IMG/VR virus record: IMGVR_UViG_3300006192_000004
Location: 1-64,000 of that record
Source of the DNA: a virus
Reading direction: 5' to 3' (one strand)
Length of the DNA stretch: 64,000 nt
The notes under the pieces are model-generated. The model was not told the origin of the DNA, did no database searches, and worked only from the letters and a program-made list of their open reading frames with translations. Positions 33,674-42,385 of this stretch are shown here, in pieces. The translations under genes were made by a program, and so were the position numbers. Positions within the stretch are counted from its first letter, which is position 1. The number at the start of each line of letters is the position of its first letter.

Positions 33674-34339
33674 TTATAAGTTAGATTCAATCATCATCCC
33701 GTGCAGTAAACTGTTGGTCGTAGTGAGTACTTTAGGACGGGTTCCTGCTTGCAGTATCGGTTCGAGGGAGTAACTGCCGGTATCACGAAGCTGGTCAAGC
33801 ATCATCCGGTGCGCTTCTTTATCACCGCCACGGACCTTAATCAGTTCTACAATCCCGTTCGTGTTACCTTTAGCGTTTAGCGCTGTTAGTTCAGGTAATG
33901 AAATCCCTGCGGCTTTAGAGTCACCGGTTACCTGACCACTCAGTACATCGACCACGCGGTTAGAGTCTGCTGTAGAACGCTTCTTAACCAGGTGTTGGAT
34001 TTGACGACGAACTTGAAGTTCTAAGACCAAATATGTCACAGGAGTCAGATTGCTCTCGCGGGTAATCGCATCAGTAAGCTCTAAGCGGTTAAACCATTGA
34101 ATTCCGATGCTCTCCCCTACCTTCATTACCTGCTCTACATTAAGCTTTTTCCCTTCCATGTTAAAGGACAGCACAGGGAGTACTAACTCACCGGAAGCTA
34201 TGAGGCGAACCATGTTTGTAAACTCATCATCGCTCATGCGGGTAAAGGTCAGCTTATATAACTCAGTATTGCGGGGGTCAGCCCCTAGGGCTTTGAGAAA
34301 CTGAAACCATTCGGTTTCAAAAACAGTACGTCTAGACAT
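33674..34339 (-). CDS. Uncharacterised protein (221 aa)
   Basis: The protein starts after AAAGGAAATCTCCT. It is helical with basic patches (LELQVRRQIQHLVKKRSTADSNR) and a Gly-rich turn near KVRGGDKEAHRMMLDQL. There is no recognised motif. It heads a three-gene minus unit and lies 31 nt after the 101-aa gene. Confidence 0.55.
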   Translation of the reverse strand: MSRRTVFETEWFQFLKALGADPRNTELYKLTFTRMSDDEFTNMVRLIASGELVLPVLSFNMEGKKLNVEQVMKVGESIGIQWFNRLELTDAITRESNLTPVTYLVLELQVRRQIQHLVKKRSTADSNRVVDVLSGQVTGDSKAAGISLPELTALNAKGNTNGIVELIKVRGGDKEAHRMMLDQLRDTGSYSLEPILQAGTRPKVLTTTNSLLHGMMIESNL

Positions 34340-34370
34340 AGGAGATTTCCTTTAGTGAATCTCCCCGTCA

Positions 34371-34676
34371 TTAAGGCGAGGAGATGGAAAGATTGCGTTC
34401 ATTAAGAATGGGTAATACGTACTCTGTTAATTGTCGTTCGTATTCTACCCCATTACGGCAGGTCATTAGATGCATGTAGGCTAAAGAGCCTTCTGCCGAT
34501 AGGCCGTGTTCAAAGAGTTGATTTGACCAGTATCCTGCCAAAAAGGTTTTCGCGCCTACAAAGTCTTTATAGTCACGTTGGTGCTTTAGGGCTACGGCTT
34601 CAAAGCACGTAGCGTGTTCTCCGTCACAGCGACTTAACAATAAGCCATGTGTAACAGCAAATAAATTCCGTTCCAT
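34371..34676 (-). CDS. Small uncharacterised protein (101 aa)
   Basis: The start MERNLFAVTHG is chosen over an upstream ATG because GGGGAG precedes it and its ATG shares a base with the TAA of the DUF488-like gene (TAATG), a coupling arrangement. It contains three cysteines (RCDGEHATCF, MTCRNG) and several histidines. No domain recognised. Given the overlap it may work with the upstream gene. Confidence 0.55.
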   Translation of the reverse strand: MERNLFAVTHGLLLSRCDGEHATCFEAVALKHQRDYKDFVGAKTFLAGYWSNQLFEHGLSAEGSLAYMHLMTCRNGVEYERQLTEYVLPILNERNLSISSP

Positions 34677-35038
34677 TATAAGATTTCTCCCCGGTATATG
34701 AAGGGCTCCCCTCGTTCTAGACAAAGAGATTTAATAAAAGACACCAGTAATAAACGATGACAAAAACAGCCACTGGGACAATAGCACGCTAAGCATACCG
34801 AAGGGTGACTTAATAGTACGCCCCATTCGTAAGGAAACCGTTTTAATGAGCGCTCCATCCTTTTCAGAAAAAGGTCGGTATAGGCTTCATTACTTAACGT
34901 GCCAGCTTTATGCCCCATGACCATCTCCCAGCTAGGGGCTAAGAACTGAACGCCGCTTTTTACCGTGGTGTCTATAAAGACAGTGGTTTCTTTATCCACC
35001 TTACGGTGCTTTGCCACGTGGCAGGTGCTCAGTTCCAT
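34676..35038 (-). CDS. DUF488-like cysteine-rich protein (120 aa)
   Basis: The key segment is SVCLACYCPSGCFCHRLLLVSFI near residues 80-102, resembling the C-x-E...xxCHRxLL signature of DUF488 proteins, with extra cysteines (five in twelve residues) that could bind a metal. The amino half contains FIDTTVKSGVQFLAPS. DUF488 members occur in large phages and bacteria with no settled function. The gene lies 4 nt after the RecA-like gene. Confidence 0.6.
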   Translation of the reverse strand: MELSTCHVAKHRKVDKETTVFIDTTVKSGVQFLAPSWEMVMGHKAGTLSNEAYTDLFLKRMERSLKRFPYEWGVLLSHPSVCLACYCPSGCFCHRLLLVSFIKSLCLERGEPFIYRGEIL

Positions 35039-35042
35039 AGTT

Positions 35043-36503
35043 TTACTTCCAGTCGCCTAATAGCCAATGCTTGTCAATAATCGTTTTCTTATCTTCTTTT
35101 AGGAAATAAGGGTGGTATAGGCCAGCCGCCATACGCAATAAGTCCATGGTAGATAAGAACGGTTTTTGGTCTACTTCGTCTTCGTGATACATCCAGTAAC
35201 CGCGAGTATCTAAGAGGATTTCCCAGTCATACCCTAAGTCAATGATTTTCTGATAGAGCTCCGCTGGTGTAATATGAAGTTCATCAGCGGCACGCCATAC
35301 TTTACGCATCTGTAGCATTTCACTGGTGATTTCTAACGCACGTTTGAGTTTCGCATCATTCTCTACGATACCACGGATAGTCGTACGCTCCATCACTACA
35401 CCAGGGCGTAGTTCTAAGAAGTAACGACGGTCATTTCCGCCTATACCGAACTTCTTATTCTCTTTTAAATAGAGATACTCGGTCAATCCAACTTTAATCC
35501 CTTCAGTTTGTGAAACAACGATTGGGAAATAGATGCCTGACTGCCCGCCCTTATTACGTGAGTTCACCGCGGTAATCAAGAACAAGTCATTGCCCTTCTC
35601 ACGGTCTTCTTCGCGTGAAGGGAACATGGGTGCTTTATCGGATGGGTTAGTGAGTGGTTTAGTGTTCAGTACTTCGACCAAATGGTCATTGATGTACTGG
35701 AACTTCTCAGGTACCCCTTTTGCCTTAGTCCCGTTCTTAGAGAACGTGAGCTCGATAGGTTTAGGAGCATAAGGGTCCATCTCAATGCGGTTACCGATAT
35801 GTGCGGTACATTGGAAATAGATGTCGCTTTGCATCGTTACGTTAGGTAACTGGATGATCATCTGCGTCTTAGCCGCACCGTCTTTCATGAACATGGTGTT
35901 GTTCTTAGAGTCACCGATAGCGTTCTTGTCGATGATTCCGTCGTCTACGGAAGACACTGAGAAGGCGGACAGTGAGTCACATATCGCGTGTGTCGCTGCC
36001 ATGACTTTCATCAGGGTACCATTACCATCCCGTATCGGCAGGGTACGCTCTAGCATGCGACGATTCTTCTGCTTCTCTTTACCCATTTCTTTTAATAGGT
36101 CAAAATAGGCATCGCCTTCTAGGTCCGCTTTCTGAATAAACATGAGCAACGGGTCTTCATCATACGCGTGCTCAGCAAAATCATAGCTCTTTAGGTTAGG
36201 CATGTTTTGAGCAATACGATTAAAGCGCGAGTACTTAAGCGAGTTCTCAGTATCGTAGACAATCGCACGATGTGATGGATAGCGGTCTAAGCACGTGAGC
36301 GGTGCATAAAGCACTAAGTCCGTTTTAAATGAGTTGCCTGGGCCGGTAAAGGAGTTAATTGGGCCTTGACCGCCCATCAATACACGCTCCCCGCGGGTGC
36401 CTGTAAAATAAGTACCAGTAGGGATATCAAACAAGCAACCGATGTTGTGGTAGGCGCGTGTAATCGGAGTAATGAACTCCTTTCCTTTGAATAGATTTAA
36501 CAT
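35043..36503 (-). CDS. RecA/UvsX-like ATPase (PhiKZ gp152-like)
   Basis: The 486-residue protein has a Walker A-type P-loop GPGNSFKT at residues 54-61. A hydrophobic strand with an acidic residue follows (HRAIVYDTENSL), like the RecA core, and TQMIIQLPNVTMQSDIYFQCTAHIG further on fits the sensor region. RecA-like proteins of large phages promote strand exchange in replication and repair. It sits near RNase H and an SbcC-like gene. An early-promoter-like element lies about 25 nt upstream. A replicative ATPase of related fold is the alternative. Confidence 0.65.
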   Translation of the reverse strand: MLNLFKGKEFITPITRAYHNIGCLFDIPTGTYFTGTRGERVLMGGQGPINSFTGPGNSFKTDLVLYAPLTCLDRYPSHRAIVYDTENSLKYSRFNRIAQNMPNLKSYDFAEHAYDEDPLLMFIQKADLEGDAYFDLLKEMGKEKQKNRRMLERTLPIRDGNGTLMKVMAATHAICDSLSAFSVSSVDDGIIDKNAIGDSKNNTMFMKDGAAKTQMIIQLPNVTMQSDIYFQCTAHIGNRIEMDPYAPKPIELTFSKNGTKAKGVPEKFQYINDHLVEVLNTKPLTNPSDKAPMFPSREEDREKGNDLFLITAVNSRNKGGQSGIYFPIVVSQTEGIKVGLTEYLYLKENKKFGIGGNDRRYFLELRPGVVMERTTIRGIVENDAKLKRALEITSEMLQMRKVWRAADELHITPAELYQKIIDLGYDWEILLDTRGYWMYHEDEVDQKPFLSTMDLLRMAAGLYHPYFLKEDKKTIIDKHWLLGDWK

Positions 36504-36524
36504 AGGTCTGTCTCCGAAAGGCTT

Positions 36525-36540
36525 AAATATTATAGGTTAA
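36525..36540 (-). promoter_or_regulatory. Early-promoter-like element before the RecA-like gene
   Basis: The minus strand reads TTAACCTATAATATTT, sharing AACCTATA with the other early-promoter-like elements. It ends about 22 nt before the ATG, so the leader would be short. The divergent gene at 36598 starts from the other side. Confidence 0.5.
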
Positions 36541-36597
36541 CAATCTTTTCCTAGACCATTGGTAGTGGTCATCTTAAATCACTTTCAGGTACCCAAA

Positions 36598-37455
36598 ATG
36601 AAAATTACACAAGTTGCTGAGCGTCTAGCCAGGCAATTGGAAACTGAAGACGAAATCGGCATGGAAGGCTTTGATAGCTTTCTGGATTTCGTGAGTTCAT
36701 CCATTGCGGCTGTACGGAGTCTTTTTAACAAGGCTATTAATGAAGACTTTCGTGGCATCGAAGTGATGCCTACAAACTACCGTGACTTGGAAAAGTTACT
36801 GGCAGGGCAAAAGAAAGGTTTTAAAGACATTGAGGGACTGGTCCTGTATCGTCCTGAAAAGATGTCTGGTGCCATGGCTGACTACACAAAGGCCGTAGCG
36901 GAGCAGTATACCGCTATGTCAAAAATTGGCGATACGCTTTACCAGCCGCTGATTAAGTGGTTTGCTCAAGGCGTGAGTAATCCAGACCACCTACAGAAAG
37001 TCTGGAATGACAAGCTATTAGAGCTCAATGATATTGACGACATGCAAGATGATATCGCTAAGTTCTATAAACGTACTCGCGATGAGCATGGTACAGACAT
37101 GGCGGTATGCAGTGAACTCTATGGCTCACTGCGTCAAATGGAAGCCACCTATGGTTTCTTACTACAAGCTGCGCTAGTAGGTAAAGACCTAGATTTAAAA
37201 GCGCTAAAGGCACAAGAAGAAAAACTAACGCTGTATGTTAAAGAGATGATTGACGTTACGTCTCAGTCTGAGGCACACGGCGACATCAATGAAATTCCTA
37301 AAGCTACTAAACAGAAGCTAGCTAATGCCCTTCGTCACGTAGCGACGGAAACGGAATACTTAGTTGCTATTAACTACATGTTGGTTATCGCCATTACGGC
37401 GTGGAATGATAGCATGAAGAAGATTGCTCTACATTTAAACGAAACTGAAAATTAA
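36598..37455 (+). CDS. Inner-body-like head protein (285 aa)
   Basis: The start MKITQVAERL is chosen because the upstream GTG/ATG extension lacks a site. An acidic propeptide-like segment (RQLETEDEIGMEG) ends in GMEG at residues 21-24, matching the Gly/Ala/Ser-X-Glu cleavage rule of PhiKZ prohead protease. The mature part is helical and charged. It pairs with the next gene, which has the same motif, and lies near the spike gene, as PhiKZ gp162/gp163 lie near gp164. Role in the inner body around the packaged DNA is inferred. Confidence 0.6.
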   Translation: MKITQVAERLARQLETEDEIGMEGFDSFLDFVSSSIAAVRSLFNKAINEDFRGIEVMPTNYRDLEKLLAGQKKGFKDIEGLVLYRPEKMSGAMADYTKAVAEQYTAMSKIGDTLYQPLIKWFAQGVSNPDHLQKVWNDKLLELNDIDDMQDDIAKFYKRTRDEHGTDMAVCSELYGSLRQMEATYGFLLQAALVGKDLDLKALKAQEEKLTLYVKEMIDVTSQSEAHGDINEIPKATKQKLANALRHVATETEYLVAINYMLVIAITAWNDSMKKIALHLNETEN

Positions 37456-37466
37456 GGAACCGTAAC

Positions 37467-38651
37467 ATGTCTCTATTAAAACAAGCCATTATGGCATCTC
37501 TAAAGCCACATGAGCCGACTATGTCCGTAGATGAAGCCAGAGCATCCATTCAGGAAGCTATGGGGCTTAAAGACGCAATAACTGAAGCGAATACCATCTG
37601 TCAAAAGCTGGAAGAGTTACAGGCGCACAGTAAAGGCGCGTCTGGCAACATGCTTCAATATGCCGCCAATGAAATCCTAACCGAGCTGCCTGAACTCCAA
37701 CTGGTTATTCCAGGAATGGAAAGCGCTGATGACTTAGGTTACGAAGTCGCAATGGAAGGTATCAGTGAAACCATCACTAAGCTTAAAGACTGGATTAAAA
37801 AGCAATCCGTGGCTATGATGAAGGCCATGAAGAAAGCCTTTAAAGGGTTTGGCGACATTTTCCGCAGCAATAACACTATCGCTAAGAATCTGATTACTGA
37901 GTTAGGTAAAGATGGTACTGAGCTAAAAGAAGGTAAAGTGTCTACTGGTGGCGGTGCTAAATTCTTCCAGGTTAAAGGCAAAGCGATTTCGATTCCAGAA
38001 GGCATGGATATCATCGATAAGTCTCCGGCTGTGACTGGCTTAACTGAAGCGGCTCCGGCAATGATGAAAGCCATTAAGTCTGCAGCTTTTGATGACAAGT
38101 CTACCGCCGATGAGTTAGTCGAGGTTTATGAAATCCTAGTCAAAGCGTTTGATTATAAGCCGGCTGATAAATCCGACTGGATTAAAGCAAAGGCAGACGA
38201 AAAGATCATGGTATCTGACCTAGGCTTGCCTGGTGGTTTTGCAATGGGTTACGTCGTTAAGAACTACCCGATAGGCTCGTCAGTCGTTCCTTATGCAACT
38301 AGCATCACTCATAAATTCGATGACAAAAAGTCCGATGAAGTCAAAGCCATGGGTGAAATCGATGTTCTTTCTAAAGAAGACATGATTAAAGCACTAGAAT
38401 CGATTATTGAAGCAACAGAGAATGGCGATGGCGCGCTAAACGACGTTATGGACGGCTACTACGCAGTCTACGATGCTTATGATAAAGTAATCACACAAGA
38501 ACAACTGTCTACGGACTGGGTTTCAAGTGCTGCAGTCAAAGCTATGTTAGCCATATTTGAACTACTCGACAGTTCGCTAATCAGTTTCTATTATTACCGC
38601 ACTGACGTAATCGATAAGTATGTCTCTACGCTAAAAGCAATGGTTAAATAA
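37467..38651 (+). CDS. Inner-body-like head protein (394 aa)
   Basis: The amino third is a possible propeptide rich in Glu/Leu. The sequence GMESADDLGYEVAMEG holds two candidate cleavage points, at GME (83-85) and AME (95-97), followed by a basic helix (ITKLKDWIKKQSVAMMKAMKKAFKGF). The shared E-I/V-G/A-MEG element with the preceding gene supports common processing. Start AAGGAAC is 12 nt after the neighbour. The operon ends in a bidirectional terminator. Confidence 0.6.
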   Translation: MSLLKQAIMASLKPHEPTMSVDEARASIQEAMGLKDAITEANTICQKLEELQAHSKGASGNMLQYAANEILTELPELQLVIPGMESADDLGYEVAMEGISETITKLKDWIKKQSVAMMKAMKKAFKGFGDIFRSNNTIAKNLITELGKDGTELKEGKVSTGGGAKFFQVKGKAISIPEGMDIIDKSPAVTGLTEAAPAMMKAIKSAAFDDKSTADELVEVYEILVKAFDYKPADKSDWIKAKADEKIMVSDLGLPGGFAMGYVVKNYPIGSSVVPYATSITHKFDDKKSDEVKAMGEIDVLSKEDMIKALESIIEATENGDGALNDVMDGYYAVYDAYDKVITQEQLSTDWVSSAAVKAMLAIFELLDSSLISFYYYRTDVIDKYVSTLKAMVK

Positions 38652-38657
38652 TAAAGA

Positions 38658-38691
38658 TTACTCTCCTTCCTTTAACAGGGAAGGAGAGTAA
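38658..38691. terminator. Bidirectional terminator
   Basis: Perfect arms TTACTCTCCTTCC / GGAAGGAGAGTAA with an eight-base loop lie between the convergent inner-body-like and SbcC-like genes. Confidence 0.85.
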
Positions 38692-38697
38692 TGTCTT

Positions 38698-41181
38698 TTA
38701 TTTTATACTTACGACTTCGTTGTATGGCATGTTGAGCTGGATATTACTGGTATTCAGCGCAATGATATCGTTGTTACTGATACCGCCGTAGTCTGCACAG
38801 AAGTGAGAAATCATAAAGAGTTGATTAATGCTGCCACTAGTAATAAGCTTACGAATAAAGGTTAACAAGTTACGTCGGTGGGCATGGTCAAAGCTTGCCC
38901 CTATTTCATCCATAAACATCGGATAGTTTTGCAATTGCTTTTGAGCCATGATGACTAATGTTACCGCCATGTTGATGACCTCTTGTTCCCCTTTACTTCC
39001 TTTCTTTACATCTTCACGGGTTTCCCCATCCACATGTAAGTTAAAGTTAAAGCTCAGTTTCTTCTCATCCTTAGGGACGCTAATAGACAGTTCATGTTCC
39101 CATATCTCAGAAAGAATCACATTGACCATATCGCAGAAGTCATCCAGAGATGACCTAAGTTGTCTAGCAATAAGTCCTGTAGTAGGACTCAGCAACTTAA
39201 TTAGAACTTCTAGCTTAGCCTTCTTATCTTTAAGTTCCTCATTACCCGCAGACAGATACTGCTTACGGGATTCTAAATCCTTCCATGTGGTTAGAGCATT
39301 ACGCATCTGACCTAACTGCGTTTGCTTTGTCCGCACGTAGCGATTCACTTCGATAGTCCCTTCGGTGTTTGCCCACTCATAGAACAGCCGCTCTCGCTCA
39401 CCTACCTGCGTATCCATCTCCTTACAGATATCTCCTAACGCATCAAACAATGACTCCAGTTTACCATAGAGTTGAATCAAGCGACTCGTTTCATTACGTG
39501 AAGCAATCAGTTTTTCGTATTGCTGCTGTAAGCTCTGTAGGCGCCCCTGAGTGTTTTCTCCATCGCGTAAGGCAATTAGGTACTGATACTCTTTAAGCTT
39601 CTCTAAATCGTGTACACTGCGCATATGAGCCTCTTCTAGCTCTAATGCGGTAAACTCTGCCGATAAGGCATTAAGTAACAATGTAGGCGACGCGAGTAAG
39701 TCATCGACTTTACCGATGTCTTCCCATAGAGGACGAAAGGCCGTATAGCGAGAAAGCAAGTCACGTACTTGGTTTCTAAGAAACCCTAAAGTCTTCATAG
39801 ACGCCATGAGTTCATTATGTTTCTCTAACTCAGCTTTTAAACCCTCTACCTTACCCTTACCTTCATTACGTTTGCTGACTAATGCCGCCATGCGTTCTTC
39901 GTTTAGTGAGTGCTCACTTAAAATACGGGTATTACATTTAGGGCACGTTACGTCCTTTTCTGCGGCGAGCGCAGCATGATGTTCGATTTCATCAATTCGC
40001 CGTAGTTTAAGTTCCAGTTCGGTAATGTTACCTTGTACTGACGCTATAGTGTCACCGTGTTTACGTATAGCCTCTTCACTATAGAAAGTCAACCCAGAAG
40101 GAATCCGGTCACTGATAGAACTAAACTCATGCAGCAGCGACATGCAATTATTTTTTGATGCAGCGATGTCAGTAACCGTCGATTTAACATGACTGACATA
40201 CTGAGCATGCGCAGATTCTAACTGGGCTATCTGCGTCTTTAATGCTTCAGCATCAATAGACTCAGGACATTCCTCTAACCGCAGTAGGATGCTCGACAGC
40301 TCGGTCATTTCCGACTCGAGCTCTTTAAGTGAGCCATCGACATGATTGCGTAATTGCTGCTGACTAACGATTTCATTCTTAAAATGGCTGTATCCGTCCC
40401 ATGCGGATGTTTTTAAAGAATGTTCATTAAGAAAGGTTTGAATTTGCTTACGTAATCGCTCGGCTTTAATTAGGTTATCATTTAACCCACGGTAGTTAGC
40501 CTCCAGTTTAGACTCAATGGGGTTCTGGGTAGGTAGTGACCAGTTAGTAAACTGAGTCAGTCGAGCAACCTCTTCTTCTTCATGGGTTAAGGTTTGAGCT
40601 AAGGTTTCCATATCACCCATGGAGTCGAGCTGTTGACACAGGTCAGTAAACTTAACTGATAGGTGTTTACTTGCTCCTACCGTATCACGGTGCGTGCGTT
40701 TGAGTTCATCGAACAAACCGAGTCCATACTCAAAGTTATTTCCTGAGATGTCTAACAGTAAACTTTCACGAGCCGACTTATTCATCTCCGTAAAGCGGAC
40801 TTCTTGCGTAAGCAGTTTATGCAATGTATTAGTGTAGCCTAAATGTTGCTCAACCAACTCAGTCTGTACTGTGCCTGTACCACCGTCATTCAGTTCTTCA
40901 CCATTGCGTTTAAAGCTGTGCTTAGCACTGCTGTTATAAATCGACGTCAGTTCATACACTGTACCATCATCAAGCTCCCATACGGTTAGCTTCTGTCCGC
41001 CAGGTCTAAACTCACTGCGGTCAGTCACGGTAGGTGTAGCTGCACGGAGTATCGATGACTTACCAGAACCATTTGTGCCTAAGATTAATTGCCATGGGGC
41101 CTGTGGGGAATAGTCAAATTCCTCAATGTTCGATAAAGAAAGGGGCTTAAACCCTTTTAGATATAAACGCACTAACTTCAT
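38698..41181 (-). CDS. SbcC/Rad50-like SMC-type ATPase (827 aa)
   Basis: Walker A GTNGSGKS is at residues 35-42. Long coiled coils flank a zinc-hook CPKCN near residue 413. QEVINMAVTLVIMAQ and the Walker B PMFMDEIGASFDHAHRR lie near 735-765, with the signature region KGSKGEQE before them. This is the T4 gp46-type layout, which works with an SbcD/gp47 nuclease to process DNA ends for recombination-dependent replication. No nuclease partner is seen in the window. The ribosome binding site is weak. Confidence 0.85.
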   Translation of the reverse strand: MKLVRLYLKGFKPLSLSNIEEFDYSPQAPWQLILGTNGSGKSSILRAATPTVTDRSEFRPGGQKLTVWELDDGTVYELTSIYNSSAKHSFKRNGEELNDGGTGTVQTELVEQHLGYTNTLHKLLTQEVRFTEMNKSARESLLLDISGNNFEYGLGLFDELKRTHRDTVGASKHLSVKFTDLCQQLDSMGDMETLAQTLTHEEEEVARLTQFTNWSLPTQNPIESKLEANYRGLNDNLIKAERLRKQIQTFLNEHSLKTSAWDGYSHFKNEIVSQQQLRNHVDGSLKELESEMTELSSILLRLEECPESIDAEALKTQIAQLESAHAQYVSHVKSTVTDIAASKNNCMSLLHEFSSISDRIPSGLTFYSEEAIRKHGDTIASVQGNITELELKLRRIDEIEHHAALAAEKDVTCPKCNTRILSEHSLNEERMAALVSKRNEGKGKVEGLKAELEKHNELMASMKTLGFLRNQVRDLLSRYTAFRPLWEDIGKVDDLLASPTLLLNALSAEFTALELEEAHMRSVHDLEKLKEYQYLIALRDGENTQGRLQSLQQQYEKLIASRNETSRLIQLYGKLESLFDALGDICKEMDTQVGERERLFYEWANTEGTIEVNRYVRTKQTQLGQMRNALTTWKDLESRKQYLSAGNEELKDKKAKLEVLIKLLSPTTGLIARQLRSSLDDFCDMVNVILSEIWEHELSISVPKDEKKLSFNFNLHVDGETREDVKKGSKGEQEVINMAVTLVIMAQKQLQNYPMFMDEIGASFDHAHRRNLLTFIRKLITSGSINQLFMISHFCADYGGISNNDIIALNTSNIQLNMPYNEVVSIK

Positions 41182-41252
41182 AATTCGTAATCACTATGCT
41201 TAATTGCTCTAAACAAATCGTCTAGTAGGTTCTTTAATACAAGGGTTTTAAC

Positions 41253-42335
41253 ATGCAACATGACATGTCTCGATTTCGTCCCGTCTCCATCGGGATTGTC
41301 GCGGAGAACAAAAAGCGAGGTACAGACATTGTACACGTATGGCCTGTAGAGCTTGTGAGTAATTTCTCAGGGGAAGTCAACATTGACACTCTAGAGACAT
41401 CCACAAACGGCATCGATAATAATGGAGACTTCTATAAAGTCGAAATTGGACTAGGGGAAACCATTCCCGCGCAATGGTTAGGTGAGAACAACCGCCGTAC
41501 TTCACCTGACGTACGTCGCGGTGAACAGGTCATTATCTATCAGTCTGGGGATTCCGCAGAGGGTTATTATTGGGACGCTATGGGGCGTCAAAAGGACTTA
41601 GACCTACGCCGTCTAGAAACGGTAGTATGGGCTTGGTCAGGTGACCCTAAGAACAGAGACACTACCTTTAGTCGTGATAACTCCTATGCCTTAGAAGTCA
41701 GCACGCATGATAAACACATTACCTTAACGACAAGTCGAGCTAATGGCGAGAAAGCATCCTATACCATGCAGTTCAATACTGGCGACGGTAAGTTCGTTTT
41801 AGAAGACGATATCGGCAACCGTTTCTATTTGGATAGCCCGGAACATCACTTTCGAATAGAGAACCCAGACGAAAGTTTCCTAGAGATTAATAAGACTGTC
41901 TTTAACCTCTTTACAAAAGATGAAATTAATCTTGAAACGAACCGCTATAAGCTTATAGCTAAAGACAGTATTACAACAGAAACGTCGACCTACACGGAGA
42001 CCTCTGATACATATACACACAATGGTAAGGATTATACGGTCAATAGTCAGGGCTATACAAACAGCACGGAACAATACAAACGCTCAGCCACCCTTAGTAT
42101 GATAGAAGGCCCAGAAGGGCATGATGCAATCGTTACCTTCCCATCGTTTGCTTGTGGACCAAATGCTTCACCTATGGCCGCCGCTTCAGGTGGTTTTGTT
42201 GGAACCATTGAAGGCGGATTAAACCAGACTACAGGTCAGTTTAAAACGACCGACCTCTATGCCAACCAAGGTGGATTTGACAACATCAATACGAATACTA
42301 TTACGTGGGATTCTCAAACAGGTCCTATCGCTTAA
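41253..42335 (+). CDS. Central spike-like baseplate protein (360 aa)
   Basis: The amino part (FRPVSIGIVAENKKRGTDIVHVWPVELV... RRGEQVIIYQSGD) looks like an OB-fold. A long run of short repeated strands from about residue 145 (SYTMQF, FVLEDD, FYLDSP, NLETNRYKLIAKDSITTETSTYTETSDTYTHNGKDYTVNSQ) fits a trimeric beta-helix, as in T4 gp5 and VgrG spikes. It corresponds in position to PhiKZ gp164. It would form the tail-tip needle. An iron-binding tip motif was not found at the end. Confidence 0.68.
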   Translation: MQHDMSRFRPVSIGIVAENKKRGTDIVHVWPVELVSNFSGEVNIDTLETSTNGIDNNGDFYKVEIGLGETIPAQWLGENNRRTSPDVRRGEQVIIYQSGDSAEGYYWDAMGRQKDLDLRRLETVVWAWSGDPKNRDTTFSRDNSYALEVSTHDKHITLTTSRANGEKASYTMQFNTGDGKFVLEDDIGNRFYLDSPEHHFRIENPDESFLEINKTVFNLFTKDEINLETNRYKLIAKDSITTETSTYTETSDTYTHNGKDYTVNSQGYTNSTEQYKRSATLSMIEGPEGHDAIVTFPSFACGPNASPMAAASGGFVGTIEGGLNQTTGQFKTTDLYANQGGFDNINTNTITWDSQTGPIA

Positions 42336-42342
42336 AAGAAAT

Positions 42343-42379
42343 CCTCTATCTCCTTTACACAGCGTAAAGGAGATAGAGG
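42343..42379. terminator. Bidirectional terminator
   Basis: Sixteen-base arms CCTCTATCTCCTTTAC and its complement with a five-base loop lie between the spike-like gene and the RNase H gene. Confidence 0.85.
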
Positions 42380-42385
42380 CATTAT

